Source of the DNA: Zygnema cylindricum
Taxonomy: Eukaryota > Streptophyta > Zygnematophyceae > Zygnematales > Zygnemataceae
DNA length: 64,000 nt
Direction: 5' to 3'
Assembly: GCA_037447655.1 (NCBI GenBank)
Contig: JBBHKE010003190.1
Coordinates: forward strand, 1-64,000
In this document: positions 11,863-27,060 of the stretch, in pieces
Layout of the letters: each line of letters opens with the position of its first letter
How positions within the stretch are numbered: position 1 is the first letter of the stretch
Position numbers and translations under genes: made by a program
The notes under the pieces: generated by a model
The model's input: only the letters and a program-made list of their open reading frames with translations
Told to the model about the DNA's origin: nothing
The model's database searches: none

Positions 11863-12926
11863 TTAATGAGTTGTAGAAAGCCAAACCTTGACACCTGCGC
11901 TTACCACCCAATCACCCCGTTTGCGGTTAGCATTTAACTCTTGCCTCCTTTGTGCCTCCACCAATGCATCCGGTACTGTTTTCCAAACTGTTTGAATGTA
12001 TTCCCAAAACTTTGTTCCTGAATTTCTACTCTCTTGAGTGACCCATGTTATTAAGTCTAATGCTTCTCTGGGTTGGTATCCGTATGTAACTTCAAACGGT
12101 GATAATCGTGTACTAGCATGTTTACATGAATTGTATGCAAGTTCCATTAATGGCAGTTTAGATTCCCACGTGTTCTGAACTCCGCTGCAAACAGTCCTAA
12201 GCATTTCCTCCAGTGTACGGTTCATCCTTTCTGTCTGTCCATCCGTCTGACGATGATAAGATGTACTCATTTTTAATCGAGGGCCGAAATTTTGCTGCAA
12301 TTCTTTCCAAAATGTAGACGTAAATTTAGAATCTCTATCACTGATTATAGATATAGGAACTCCATGATGTCTAACTACGTTGTCAAAATATAACTTTGCA
12401 ATATCTACAACTAATTGAGTAGTTTTGCAAGGGATAAATATTGCCATTTACTGAACATATCAACTACGACCATGATACTGTCATTTCTTCTAGACGTAGC
12501 AGGCAACTTGACAATAAAATCCATACTGACAGATTCCCATGGTCTTTCGAGGATATCTAAAGGTTTTAAGAGACCTCTAGGTTTCTGGTTACTAAGTTTA
12601 CTCTCTTGGTAAGGGACACAACTTTCCACGTGTTTCGACACCTCCTTTGCCATCCCGGGCCAAAACAATCTACTCTGCAACCGACCAAGAGTTTTAGCTC
12701 GATCTAGATGTCCTAAATGCTCATGGCCTTCCTGTAAAAGTTGTTTTCTTAAGACTCTCATTTCACGAATGCATAATTTATCCCCTGTTTGCAAATAGAG
12801 TAAACCATCTTCTATTCCAAAGTTTTTGACATGCCTTTCATTCAAGGGGTCAGAATTCCCTCCCAAAATATTTTTGCAAATCACAGCAAAAAAAAGGATC
12901 TTGATCATAACCATTTCTAATAGCAT
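11863..12926 (-). pseudogene. Ty3/gypsy integrase, frameshifted
   Basis: Two overlapping minus-strand frames. The first (12926-12411) has the H-H part of the zinc domain (HEHLGHLDRAKTLGRL), then CVPYQESK where CxxC is expected, so the second cysteine is Tyr. It ends in the catalytic core start (SVSMDFIVKLP). The second (12447-11863) has ISDRDSKFTSTFWKEL and GQTERMNRTLEEML, giving the second Asp and the Glu of the DDE triad. One frameshift near 12440 separates them. Confidence 0.9.
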
Positions 12927-14109
12927 CTAAAAACAATTCATCCCGAACAATCACGCTTATATCAAAACATATACTAAAAGGATCTGCGACTACATTTGTC
13001 TTTTCAAGAATATGTTTGATGTTAAATTTGAAATATGACAATTTTTGCATCCACCTAACCTGTCTGCCTGTCATAATTTGTGCATCACTTAATCTTTGTA
13101 TATAGGAGAGTGCCTTATTATCACAATGACTTGTAAATTCTTTATTATGCAAATAACAACTCCATTTCACCAATGTATGAACTATTGCAAGTAATTTCTT
13201 TTCCTGTGCCAGATAGTTTTTTTCAGCATCATTGAATTTCCTAGACTCAAAAACAATAGGATGGAAATGTTTTCCGACTTTTTGACTTATGATTGCACCC
13301 AAACCTTTATCAGATGCAGCAATAGTGGCCAAAGGTCAACTTCCCTTTTAGTTCCTCTAAAGCTCTCTCCTGATCGGCTCCCCACACAAACGTCTCCTTC
13401 TTCTGAAGTAAATCTGTCAAAGGTGCGGCGATCATACTGAAGTTCCTGATAAATTTCCTGTATTAAGTGGCCAATCCCAAAAATGATCTAAGTTCTGTGA
13501 CATTAGTGGGTTGCTTCCAATTTTGGATTGCAGTAATTTTGGATGGATCTGTTTTAACACCCTCCCCGCTAACTATATGTCCCAAAATAATTGTTAACTC
13601 TTAAGAAAACTGGATTTTGACAATTTTCCATATAGTTTTCTTTCCCTTAACCTTTCCAACACCTTCTTTAAATGTATTACACGTTGTTCTTTAGATTCGG
13701 TGTAAATTAAAATATCATCTATAAACACCTGAAAAAACTCATCTATATAATCAAAAAATGTTTGGTTCAGTAATCTTTGATAAGTAGGCGGTGCATTTGT
13801 TAGACCAAATGGCATCGGTATCCATTCAAAATGACCGACTCTAGTTCTAAAAGCAATTTTATCAACATCTTCAGTTCTTATTGGCAGTTGATTAAAGCCA
13901 CTATGCAGATCAATCAAAGAAAATAATTTAGCACCTTTCAAACGATCTATCAAATCAGAAATTAAAGGTAGCGGATACTTATCATTCACCGTAATCTTGT
14001 TTAGACTACGATAGTCGACACACATCCTCAACCTTCCGTCCTTCTTTTTGACGAAGTGAACTGGTGCTCCATACGGTGATTTGTTGGGCTGAATATGTTT
14101 TTTTTCCAA
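12850..14109 (-). pseudogene. Ty3/gypsy reverse transcriptase and RNase H, broken
   Basis: RT at 14109-13594 contains [50 protein letters not shown] and the YxDD-equivalent box [10 protein letters not shown] frame break lies at 13333-13594. RNase H at 13332-12850 has AASDKGLGAIIS, QEKKLLAIVHTL and SHCDNKALSYIQ, carrying the acidic active-site residues. The N-terminus of RT (14110-14240) is also in another frame. Confidence 0.93.
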
Positions 14110-14238
14110 AAGCTCCTTGATCTGTTTCTTTAACTCCTCCTACTCATAGAAGCTATGGTTATAAATTCCTATGACAAGAGGATTACATCCAGGTTCAAGG
14201 TTAATAACATGTTCCACATCTCGAGAAGGTGGCCTCCC

Positions 14239-14725
14239 TTAGGGTAAGTCACTTGGGAAAACATCTCTAAATTCAAAAATCAAATCTTTAACAGCAACAT
14301 CAGATGTATTAATGTCAGTTACAAAATCAGATTTTTGTTTTTCAAGAGTTTTAGTGGTGTCTGATTTAGGAATAACATCAATGTTAGTGTTTTCTCCCCC
14401 CCCTTCATCAGTAACTCCTTCAGTTACTAATAACAAGAAAGCATGATTTTTTTTATCTTTTAAATGCTTTTTAAATTGTTTAGCAGAAATCAAACCTTCC
14501 ACTACCAACTTGGTTATGTTATTTATATGATTCCTATGCAACTTCTTCGAAGGTAATGTTTGCAAAACCTTCCAACCGTTTTCAGACTTCACTCTCAAGG
14601 TGTTGTTTCCCAAATAATTTGAGGGTTATGTTCAGTTAACCAAGGCTTTCCCATTATTAGCTCCTCACTACCCCAATTCATAATTTCACACAACTTTCAT
14701 TTTATGACCCTGGATATCAACTTTG
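14239..14725 (-). pseudogene. Ty3/gypsy protease C-terminal part and linker to RT
   Basis: Downstream of the nested insertion the minus strand reads VDIQGHKMKL, then EELIMGKPWLTEHNPQIIWE, the conserved end of Ty3-type retropepsin, then a K/N-rich linker in which 14613-14239 is open for 124 codons. It continues the protease frame interrupted at 19914. Confidence 0.8.
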
Positions 14726-14744
14726 TCATGCCGAATCGTGTCGG

Positions 14745-14925
14745 TTGCCCGCGCGCACGATATCATGCCCGCACGCGCGATATTCGGCGTGCGTGCACGA
14801 TATAATGCACGCACGCGCTGTATTTCGGATGCACGCGCGATATTTCGCACGCACACGCGGCATTCTGCATAGACGCACAATTTTATGCATGTACGCACGC
14901 TTTCATGTTGTTTCATTCGCACGTG
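14745..14925 (+). repeat. Degenerate minisatellite of about 20 bp (CACGCGCGATATTTCG-like)
   Basis: About eight units with GCACGCGCGATATNNYG cores run from the edge of the nested element inward, becoming less regular. Both strands are open by chance because of the short period. Confidence 0.7.
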
Positions 14926-15199
14926 TGATTTCACATCGATTCATTTATTTTCACGTTCGGTTGTATAGTACTAATTTCGTGAGATACTTTTCATTTCGTG
15001 CGTAGGTACACGATTTTCGAAGTATGGACGCGAAATATCATTTTGGCGATGTAGCGCGATTTCTGGAATGTTTCGTGCGATGTGTTTCGTTTCCTGCGAT
15101 ATGTTTTGTTTCGTGCGTATGCACGCGATTTCAGGTGTATCGACGCGGAGTATTGTTTGGCGCCGAATCGTGATTTCTGGGAGTATCGACGACGCTTCG

Positions 15200-15345
15200 A
15201 TACCTTCTATTTATTTAAGTCGCGAACCCATGTTGGTTCGCGTATACATGTAGTTAGGGAGGATTTTTACCCTCGGACAGTGGATTTTGTCAGGCGTACG
15301 GCAGATGATGTTGGCCGCCTATTGGCCAACATCTTAAGTTGTTTT
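15200..15345 (+). repeat. Left direct repeat of the nested element, with perfect hairpin
   Basis: Begins CTTCTATTTATTTAAGTC and matches 19597-19735 with few changes. It includes GATGTTGGCC, a 7-base loop, then GGCCAACATC at its end: a 10-bp perfect stem kept in both copies. Confidence 0.8.
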
Positions 15346-17990
<2,645 letters not shown>

Positions 17991-18011
17991 GGTGCATCCT
18001 CCTTTGACGAC

Positions 18012-19560
18012 ATGGCTTCCTCCTCAGAGGGATCCACGGGTAGGATGCAATTTTGTTTTTCTAGATTGAAGGATACCATGTCCTTATCTCATTTCCGCAT
18101 GCTTTATGACATAGAAATGAGGGACTTAGCCTTCCGATATCAAAACCGGTTCAACCTTAGGGTCGCTTTCTCTCTCCTCGGCCGATACATTCGCGGTTCG
18201 GCTCTCACTTTATACACACAGAAGTATGAGAGTATTTGTTAAATGACGGAGCACTCTCCACCTTTTGGATGTTACCTAGAAGTCCTAGGCCAAGGAGAAA
18301 TTCCCTACCAGGCGGCTGTTCCGACAGTATTGGACGTTTATGGGGATGAGCTATATCCAAACATCCCTAAGATTCCTCAGCAGTATGCTCTGGCTGCCCG
18401 TGCGGCGGTTCCAGCTAGACCGGGAGGATTAATTCTTTTACGTGACCCGCTATTGGTCATGTTGAATTTCTCCAAGAAGAATACCGGATGCAAAATCCAG
18501 ATCAGGTTAACGAGTTGATGAACTTCAAACGTAGGCCGGGTGAGACTGCCCCTGCTTTACGAGCTTGAATGGAAACCCTTCGAGAAGCCTTACTGGACCT
18601 TATGTCCGATGCAGAGGCTGTACAGAAATTCGTTGGACAGTTTCCTCCTCGATCGAAAATATTCATTCATACTCATCTCAGTCAAACATACGGGCTGAAA
18701 TTTACCTTTGAGCAAGCGGTTGAATATGCGGTTAGGTATGAGATAGAATCATCGTGGTGGGATGCTCATGAAAATCCTGAGTCTCAAGGAAACCAATTTG
18801 ACCAATCCTCACCACCTACGAAGAACCCGTGGCCTTCTAATAGGCCAGTAAAGACGTCGGCCATGGGAAACCCGCCATTTAACTTTGAAGACCGACTGTG
18901 TTTTCGATGTGGAAACACGGGGCACGATGCCCGCATGTGCCCAGATAAGTCGGCTTCATGCACCCATGCCAACAGAAAGGACATTATGTCCACAGTTGTC
19001 ATGTTAAGGACCCTAATTTTTTGTATCAGAATTTGATTCAGAATAGTGGAATTCCTGCCCGTTTTGCCAAGCCGGTCACTTTTTCTACAAAGACCGAGAG
19101 AGAGGCAACTCCACCTAAGATCTCACGACGAGAGAGGGAAAAGGCTGAGTTACAAGTCATGATGGCCGCCATGATGAAGGAACAATTTGTTGCCTTCATG
19201 GCCGAAATGAAACCCCTGTTCACGGGAATGGCAAGGACAATTGTCCAAATGCCATCGTTGGCCGGCCGAATCCTCCGAGATTCTACTGTCCAACAATGGG
19301 CACCAACTTTTGATAAAGGCTCGCATGATCACAATCGGGATGGTAAATTACAATATTCCCGTCTTCCACTTTCTTTCGAGAAAGAATCTCTCTACCTCTA
19401 CCAGACACAGTTTCTTCCATTGAGGCTGAAGCTCTCACCATTTTGGATAGTACCATACATGATGCACATCGAGTCAAGGAACAGCTACGCATCCTTTCTA
19501 CCATGATTGATGAAGCTCCCATGGCCTCTCCCTTTCCTAATGAGGTTCCCTTAGCCTCTT
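18012..19560 (+). pseudogene. Gag of the nested retroelement, interrupted
   Basis: Four overlapping pieces. The 18012 start reads MASSSEGSTGRMQF. Around 18500-18570 is LMNFKRRPGETAPALRA followed by a TGA stop. Positions 18569-19036 continue with ALLDLMSDAEAVQKFVGQF and the zinc knuckle CFRCGNTGHDARMC. A frameshift leads to 18958-19506, with a second knuckle (PCQQKGHYVHSC; spacing CX3CX4HX4C) and a K/R-rich tail. The order matches retrotransposon Gag, which packages element RNA. No protease, RT or integrase follows. Confidence 0.8.
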
Positions 19561-19596
19561 CCCTTGTTAATGAGTTCGCTGCAGCCGCCGCTTTCA

Positions 19597-19735
19597 GCCT
19601 TCTATTTATTTAAGTCACGAACCCATGTAGGTTCGCGCATACATGTAGTTAGGGAGGGTTTTTACCCTCGGACAGTGGATTTTGTCAAGCGTACGGCAGA
19701 TGATGTTGGCCGCCTATTGGCCAACATCTTAATTA
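19597..19735 (+). repeat. Right direct repeat of the nested element, with hairpin
   Basis: Second copy of 15200-15345, including the GATGTTGGCC / GGCCAACATC stem. The sequence on either side differs from the left copy. Confidence 0.8.
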
Positions 19736-19914
19736 TTGGGTCCACTTCACTCTAGGGGACTATTATTGTTTTTCTCTCTTTGGGTCATTTTTACCTTTAT
19801 TCCTTCTCATGGTGTATATATTTTTTGTCTTGTCATATTTTTTTTCGCTGGTATATATGTTGGTGAGCATGACTTTTCTTATTGTGATGCATGTTTGCTT
19901 GCTTGCCTCTCATG

Positions 19915-20304
19915 CACGACAACTTCTATTGTGTCAGTTTGTAAATCTAATGTGGACTTATTACCATTTGCCACCTGAACATGCAAAGGTTTTCCCCTTA
20001 TGACTGTAGGAATTTTATTTTCCTCTAGAAACTTATGTGAAATAAAATTATGTGTAGCACATGAATCTACCATAACTCTCAATGGTTTCCCTTCCACTAA
20101 AGACTCGAATCTGATCAAACTGTGTCTGGTGTCATCGTTATTTAAATGTCCTAACATATGTATGTTATTAAGAGTTTCATCAGAAAGATTGTTCAAACTA
20201 TGGAGTGTAGTTACCATCATATTAAATTCAGCTATCCTAGCCTTTCCATTCATTAGCTTGCCCTCCAGAGTTAACTCTTTAACCTCTGGATCTGGTCGAC
20301 TCAA
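19915..20304 (-). pseudogene. Ty3/gypsy protease N-terminal part
   Basis: The minus strand reads VMVDSCATHNFISHKFLEE, the retropepsin active-site region, in which the usual D-S-G-A is D-S-C-A. HVQVANGNKSTLDLQTDTI follows, then the reading frame is cut by the nested insertion at 19909/19910. The change of the catalytic Gly to Cys suggests loss of activity. Confidence 0.85.
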
Positions 20305-20439
20305 CTGAAGACTTTCAGCTAGTCTTTTCCGTTTCTCACCTCCTGGGCTTCCTCTTCAGCTAGGTAATACAATATCTTCATGAAGACCTTTATTGACATC
20401 AACTGTTTTAAAAGATCCCTTATCTGTACAGTCCTTAGC

Positions 20440-21862
20440 GTAATAATCTGGACCTCCGCATTGAAAACAAGTGACTTTCTTCTTCGATTTTATGCATACT
20501 CTGCTGAAATGTCCGTCCTCTCCACAGTTATAACAGTTAATTTTCTTCAGTTGTGCACATTCAGATGCCCTATGACCTCTTTTCTTACAAATAGTGCATG
20601 TGGGAATGGTAAAATTAGGTTTCTGAGCATTAATGCTCGGTTTAGGACTCTTAATGTAGCCCCATCTATTCTAAAATTTATTTCCTGCATTAAAATTCTG
20701 TCCACCTCTTTGATTTCCCCTGAAGATATTCTGCATATTAACCAGACATGCATTCAAACCTTCTTCCTCAAATTCCTCCTCACCCCACTTTGATACTTTA
20801 TTGAAATTTCCTCTGAGTGATCAAGTTTCAAGATTATGCCCCAACTGATCCTGTAATTCGAATGACTTATCTTGTAATTTCTTCAAATTAATAATTTTTT
20901 GATGTTTCATTCTGATTTCATGATAGGATTCAGATAGTTCAAAAAATGCAACCTTGCCATTTCATCAGTCAAACCTATGACATGAATGCTTCACCCCACT
21001 CTAATACTTCATTGAAATTTCTTGTGAGTGATCGAGTTTCAAGATTATACCCCTGATTTTGATTACAACTGATCCTCTAATTCCAATGACTTATTTTGTA
21101 ATTCGTTCAAATTAATATATTTTTGATGTTTCAGTTTTGATTTCAGTATAGGATTCAGATAGTTCAAAAAATGCAACCTAGCCATTTCATTAGGCAAACC
21201 TACAACATCAATGCTAGATGAGTCAAATTCTAAAATATAATCTTTCACAGATCAAGTCTGCTAACAGTTAAGCCACTTTTCTTCCATTCTGGATTTATAA
21301 ATGACACACAAAAAACGCGATTTGATCGCGGACATAAAAGCATCCCAATCAGCATTCTCAAGAATCAAATTAGACCTCTTCTGAGTGTAAAATTAAATTT
21401 GAGCATCACCTTTCAATCAACTAACAACAAAAAAAGTGTAATCATCACGATCACAATTTCTAGATTCCAAAGAATACTCCTTATAAAAACTCCAAGTATC
21501 TAACTCATCAATCTTCTTACCATCAAATGATGGTACTTCACTGATAAACAATTTCAGATCCTTTATCTTTTTAGGTCTATCGTGATTATCTTCTCTAAAA
21601 CTGACATTTCTCTTACTCCTCTCACCCATTTGGTCATTAACATCATTTCTAGTGTGAATTAAATTAATTAGCTCATCCAATTTCTGATTTGAAACATTCC
21701 ATTTTCCTTAACATCCTTCAATTCACTTTTCAACTCGGAAATGGTTTCATCCACAGCAGCAACATGATTATTAAATCTTTTGACCAATTTCACACTACGT
21801 TTTTTCAACACATTCAAGGCATTTTCCATTTCATGTTTCCATGCAGAATTTGCCATTATCAC
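20440..21862 (-). pseudogene. Ty3/gypsy Gag, interrupted
   Basis: The N-terminus near 21855 reads MANSAWKHEMENALNVLKK, coiled-coil-like. The middle part has DLKLFISEVPSFDG (21680-21417) and LNYLNPILKSKLKHQKYIN (21248-21063), usual for the capsid region. Two zinc knuckles follow: CYNCGEDGHFSRVC (about 20540-20498), intact, and CFQCGGPDYYAKDC (about 20470-20428), in which the expected His is Tyr. Frameshifts separate the pieces. Confidence 0.85.
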
Positions 21863-22612
21863 ACAATGAAATCAAGCAATGAAAGATAGATTATAATTAT
21901 CCAAAAGAGTTTGTGCAGATTTCAAGTCCTCAGATTTCCCCAATCTAAGCCTTCCTTTTTTTAACAAATCTTTTTAAATATATCAAAATCTGAAAATCAA
22001 ATATACATTAAAAGTAAATTAATAAAATTCAATATTTCCAAACATTGAAATAGAAAGGTAAAAATTTTCCCCACAAATTTTGCAGCAGCAAAATTCAAAG
22101 CTCTCAAAGGTAAAATTCAACCACAAATTTTGCAACAGCATAATTGAAATCAATCAAAGGTAACAATTTAGGGTTTGATATGTTTTAAGTCATTTCTGGA
22201 CTCCTTTGCTCTTGAAGAAGTAAATTGCTCCACTTTTTTTCTCCACCATTAGCAAATTTCCCATTTCCCACTACATTAGGATCTTTTGTTCTCTAATACT
22301 CACATCCTCACCCTTGATGGCTTCAAGCCCTCCCTGTACACATGAATCATTGCTAGGAGAACGCAAGTTTGTTTGGCCTCTAGGTAATTGGAGTGAGTTT
22401 CAGCGGTGGCTACACTGCCCACCTCACCTTAGTCCTTAGGACCTGAGCACGCCTCACATATAACCAATGGCCAATGGCAGTGTGATCACTCAGTTTCCCT
22501 CCAATCCCCTACCACTTCACATTGTGGTTCTACCGACACAGGTTAGAGCACCCTCACCGCTCACGGCTTTCGATATTCGAGTGAGCAAACTTTTCCTTGG
22601 TTTCTAACCAAA

Positions 22613-22624
22613 GCTCTGATACCA
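22613..22624 (-). other. Primer-binding site (initiator-Met tRNA) of the Ty3/gypsy element
   Basis: TGGTATCAGAGC on the minus strand, two bases after the 5' LTR end. It is complementary to the 3' end of initiator tRNA-Met in many eukaryotes (established knowledge). Confidence 0.93.
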
Positions 22625-22626
22625 TA

Positions 22627-23598
22627 TGTAATACGATCTCGTACCTCTCAAAAAATCCCATTACTACAACCAATTTCAACCACACATTCCACACATTGGA
22701 AACATACACATCCACATTGGAAAGCATTCATATTAGGATAAACTTTAAATTAGAAGAATCTTTGTCTTCATAACATTAGCTCGGTCTCTTGCCCTCGTGG
22801 CTCAACCCTTCTTTTTAAAGTCTTTTCCACTGCTCTCCACTCTTAATAATCCTATCTCTTAACTACTAAAACACTACTTAGTTTGTAAGAGATTTCAGTG
22901 CCAAAATGCCAATGCTCCAATTTGGTTTTAATCGCTCAAGACCAAGATCAGTCAAAATTTCCACAAACTTTTCCAAAGGAAAAGATGTGTGCTCTTCTCT
23001 TAGACTTCACTATTTATCCATCATCGCCTTGGACTCGCCAGGCCAGAGTCAACGCTCCGTTGAACATGTTTTACCTGGGCCAATCATTGATTAGTTAGGA
23101 CTCAGACTAACCAATGCAAAAACGTGCGAAATCTCTTACTAACTACGTAGCATTTACCAACCAATCAAAAGCTACGTTTCACTACGTAACATTTACGTGC
23201 AAAATTGCGCGCCAAACGAAACTCGACTTCGCATGAACGTGCGTCCCAAATTTCGCACGCGAAACTACCTACGAAATTCCATTAAGTAAAAGTGACGTTT
23301 CGTACTACAAATTGTACGAAACGAACCATCGTGCGCACTAAACAACTAAATGTTTCTTTAGTACTTTAAGTAACTTACACGCAAAATTTCGGTACTAATT
23401 TGACCTTTAACCCGTTTCAATGATACCCACTTGTTATTTTGATCGTGTTGTCACCTAAATACACCCATCGCTGTTTCTTTTGAATTAAAACTCTAAATCG
23501 CGCGATTCTTTCGCGGACGTCTACCAAATTCATAACTTCATATTCATAACCTTTCAATACCCATTTAAGACCAAGTTTGATCCACTATTACTGTTACA
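22627..23598 (-). repeat. 5' LTR of the Ty3/gypsy element
   Basis: Starts TGTAATAC and ends CTGTTACA on the plus strand. It pairs with 10443-11417. The PBS lies on its internal side and TAAGC on its external side. Confidence 0.92.
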
Positions 23599-24542
23599 TA
23601 AGCCGTACTGTTTTTTTTTTTTTTACAAAAGATGTTTACCATAAATTCGTTATAATTTTCCAAAAATTTTAGCGAAAACTTCCACCGTCCGATTTTGAAA
23701 TTTCGACGCAAACGCCCCTTCTATCGAGTACCTGGCGAGTCTCCTCTGACTGTCTTCAGGAGGACACTTTGCGCTTACTGGACGCGTGTATTGGTCCACT
23801 TGTAAAAGTCAGAGTCGATCCACGACGGACGTGAAGCTATAAACTTACATGTGGCAAATGGCGTGTACCTTATGACATCAAGGCCCGTGTTTGGCGACAA
23901 AATCTTGGTTGTAGGACATCGTGTCACGCCTTCGCTGGTACAACGATAATACATGAACGTACAAATGGTGCGTTCATGGACATTTGTACGAATTTTCATT
24001 TCGCAACGGTTTTCGTGACCGTTGGTACAATAACAAATATAAGGATATACAATTGTACATTAGCGTGACGCTACTAGATATTTTAATCCGCGTCTGCCTG
24101 TACAGATTCGCAGTTGAGATTTTTTACTTTTCAAATATTTCTAAATGTGATCCTACGTGGTACCAATTGCAATATAACACGTAAGCAATTTTTGCTTCAC
24201 TAGCATGACCTGATGGAAAGGTGTTGCAAATATTACTGCTAATAAACGTGACCGTATAATTACAGGGAACGCCTGATGGAAGGTTACCCTTAGTGTTAAA
24301 TATTTTTCCGCCACTTAAAACGTCTTTCTCAGTACACAATTGTTTGATTATGGATATGACAGTTGCGGATGAAAGCCTACATTCTCGCCTTTCCATAGGC
24401 GGTCTCCATGTGAAAATCTGACAAGTGTGTACGGAGAAAAAATGTTTTAAGTGATGAAAAAATTAGGGAATTGATCATGGCAGTGAATGTTTTGGTTGCG
24501 CATAGTCACTTACGTCATTTTGTCAAAAAATGTTTTTTGAAG

Positions 24543-24688
24543 TAGTGTTGGGTTTCGAGGACCGTTTGCTGATATTCGATATATATCGAATTTCAGGTAC
24601 CCGATAATCGATATATCGCTTCGATATATTGAATTTCAAATTATCGCGATATATCGCCGATATATCGTATCGTCAATATATCGAAGCT

Positions 24689-24719
<31 letters not shown>

Positions 24720-25385
24720 CAAGTTTTCAAATTCTCGTGACTTCGGACAAAGTGACTGTAAAATCTTTGTCGGAAAGAAATACTCTTTTTCCTGAAAGTC
24801 AGCAGAGTGAAGGAGATCTGAGGTACGTTGACGAGGTACACTGGTGAAGTACACGTACATCATACGCAAGTACGATTTTCCAGACGAAAAAAGGTCGGTT
24901 TCCACATATTCGATGATTTTTTAGATTTGGTAGTCAGCTTACGTGGAACCACTCATATCAGAACACGTATGTAAAACCTTTTGACAAGAGATACGCGATA
25001 AACCCGAGGCCTCTGTAATACATAAATTTTGCTGTCCGTACTATTAAAGAGACCTCCTCGTGTAACCATACCCCAAATAATTAATCATTAAAATTTTAGA
25101 AATTAGTATTTTTTTGTCGATTACATTTTGCGGCGTCTACCTTTAAGTCACGGAACGAAAATCACGGCGTACGTGGCGTATTAGACAATTTGACTTTTTC
25201 GCTAAAATAACATATTATATAAAAAAATAAAAATAAAAATTTTAAAAAATACTATATATCGCGATATATATCGCGATAATTTATGTTGGTCTCGGTACGA
25301 TATATCGAGGATCCTGCTCGATCGATATTCGATATATCGAATATCGAGATTATCGCGATATGAATTTACCCGATACCCAACACTA
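24543..25385. mobile_element. hAT-type MITE nested in the foldback element
   Basis: TAGTGTTGGG...CCCAACACTA ends with CGATATATCG palindromes beneath both. The TSD is TTTTGAAG (24535-24542) and CTTTGAAG (25386-25393), one change. The foldback's right arm carries the uninterrupted site near 26555-26585. The interior (about 24800-25085) is shared with 30290-30560. Confidence 0.85.
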
Positions 25386-25739
25386 CTTTGAAGTACACAT
25401 TGATACAAGTAAAGTACGGTTGAGTTTAAATTTGACTGTCAATCGGTTGGACAGCTTTGACTTTCAAAAAATTGTGTCAACCACTTAAAATTTTGCCCCC
25501 GTCTGCAAACGTCGACCGTCATAATAAGATTAGCGATTCACACAGCCGGCGAACGTTTACGGTAACAAAACTGCGGCAACCACATGTAAATAAAAGTGAT
25601 GCAGATAATCACTTTTTGTCGTTTTGTGAGCCCCACGGTGGGAGCACTAGCCGCAACATTTCCTCGAAATCGAACAAAGTGCCATTCGTACAAATGAATA
25701 CAACTCGCACCAAACTGAACCGTTCACAAAAGTACAGTA

Positions 25740-25953
25740 CACTGCCAATCGCTATTAGCGTAGAAGTTTCTTTGGTGTATACGAATAATTAGTGTGGTTT
25801 ACGCTAATTGGGAGTTTGGAAATTTTCAAAGAAAGCGTTTACTCTAATTAGGAATTAGGGTTTTTTTTAATAGTATGGATAATTCTATTTCAGAATAAAA
25901 AGAAAAAATCGGGACGAAATTAGCGTACACTACGCTAATAACGATTGGCGGTG
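25740..25953. mobile_element. TA-flanked MITE (CACCGCGAATCG family)
   Basis: CACTGCCAATCGCTATTAGCG at the left, CTAATAACGATTGGCGGTG at the right, TA on both sides; 214 bp, non-coding. Confidence 0.85.
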
Positions 25954-26861
25954 TACCGAATGAAACAAAACATAACTGACGCGAACCGAACAAAACATTT
26001 GACGGCGCGACTTCGGCCGACGCCGATTCGCCCAATATCCTAACATTTTTCGCTGTCAGTGTCAAAATATTTATTCGTAGATAGTGTGGCTCAATTTCGT
26101 CACGTGTGACGACGCGCATTTTTTTCATTTAATTTCAATTGATACTTTTACGCCGGTCCGTTTTATTATAGTGTACAAAGTTTATTTCATTTCGTGCGTT
26201 TTAATAATTCCGTACAAGACTTGTAGTACTTCAGTTTAAAGAGGTTTCCTTTCACTTTGCCTCTAAGTTCAATGTAACGATTAAACGATAAAATTTCAAT
26301 TTTGCGGCTAAAAGCTCACATCGTGGAGCTCACATAACGACAAAAAGTGACTGTCTGCAACACTTTTATTTACATGTGGTTGTCACATTTTTGTTACCGT
26401 AAACGTTCGTCGGCTGTGTGAATTTCTAATTTTATTATGACGGTCGACGTTCGCGAGCGCGACAAGATTTTAAGCGGTTGACACAATATTTTGAGAGTCA
26501 AAGTTGTCCAACCGATTAACTGTCAAATTTGTACTCAGCGGTGCTTTATTTGTACCAATGTGTACTTCAAACGTACATTCTTTGACAAAATGACGTAAGT
26601 GACTGTGCGCAAACAAAACAGTCACTGTCATCATCAATTCCCAAAAATTATTAACACTAATAGCGATTCATGGTGTACTGACCCGTGACCAATACAGACT
26701 AGGAAAGTGGGGCGACGTGGACGCGTCCGCTTCCATCTCCCACTTCCCCCACACTTTGTACGTTGCGCGAAAATTGCAATGGTTCAGACTGTAATTTACG
26801 TAGCGCGAAAATTGCAATGGTTCAGATTGTACTGTACGACAGTACAGTACGCATAATACTA

Positions 26862-27060
26862 CACCTTGAATCGTTATTAGCGTATAGAAATTATTAGTGT
26901 AAAGAAAAAATTAGCGTCATTCATTCTAATTTAGTGCCAAGAGACGTGGCAGATTATGGTTCACGTCTTTAAATAGTGTAATTTATTATATTTAAGGTAT
27001 CAATGTCAAAATTTTGGGGTGCTGATATAGCGTACATAAGGCTAATAAGGATTCACGGAG
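26862..27060. mobile_element. TA-flanked MITE (CACCGCGAATCG family)
   Basis: Begins CACCTTGAATCGTTATTAG and ends with the inverse ATAAGGATTCACGGAG, TA on both sides; 199 bp. The paralogue at about 33150 reads CATACTGTTACATCG with no insert. Confidence 0.8.

Larger units (their letters stand above)
24466..26642. mobile_element. Foldback element with long inverted arms and exact 8-bp TSD
   Basis: The left end GGGAATTGATCATGG and right end CATCATCAATTCCC are inverse, flanked by AAAAATTA at 24458-24465 and 26643-26650. The arms are about 300 bp: 24466-24542 plus 25386-25650 against 26340-26642, sharing for example GGTTGACACAA-type and CACTTACGTCATTTTGTC segments in opposite orientation. The left arm is split by a hAT-type MITE, and the centre holds a TA-MITE. 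No transposase. An 8-bp TSD could be hAT or Mutator-like. Confidence 0.75.

Noticed and set aside
14745-15005. Histidine/arginine-rich frames on both strands
   Set aside because: Due to the 20-bp minisatellite, not a conserved protein.
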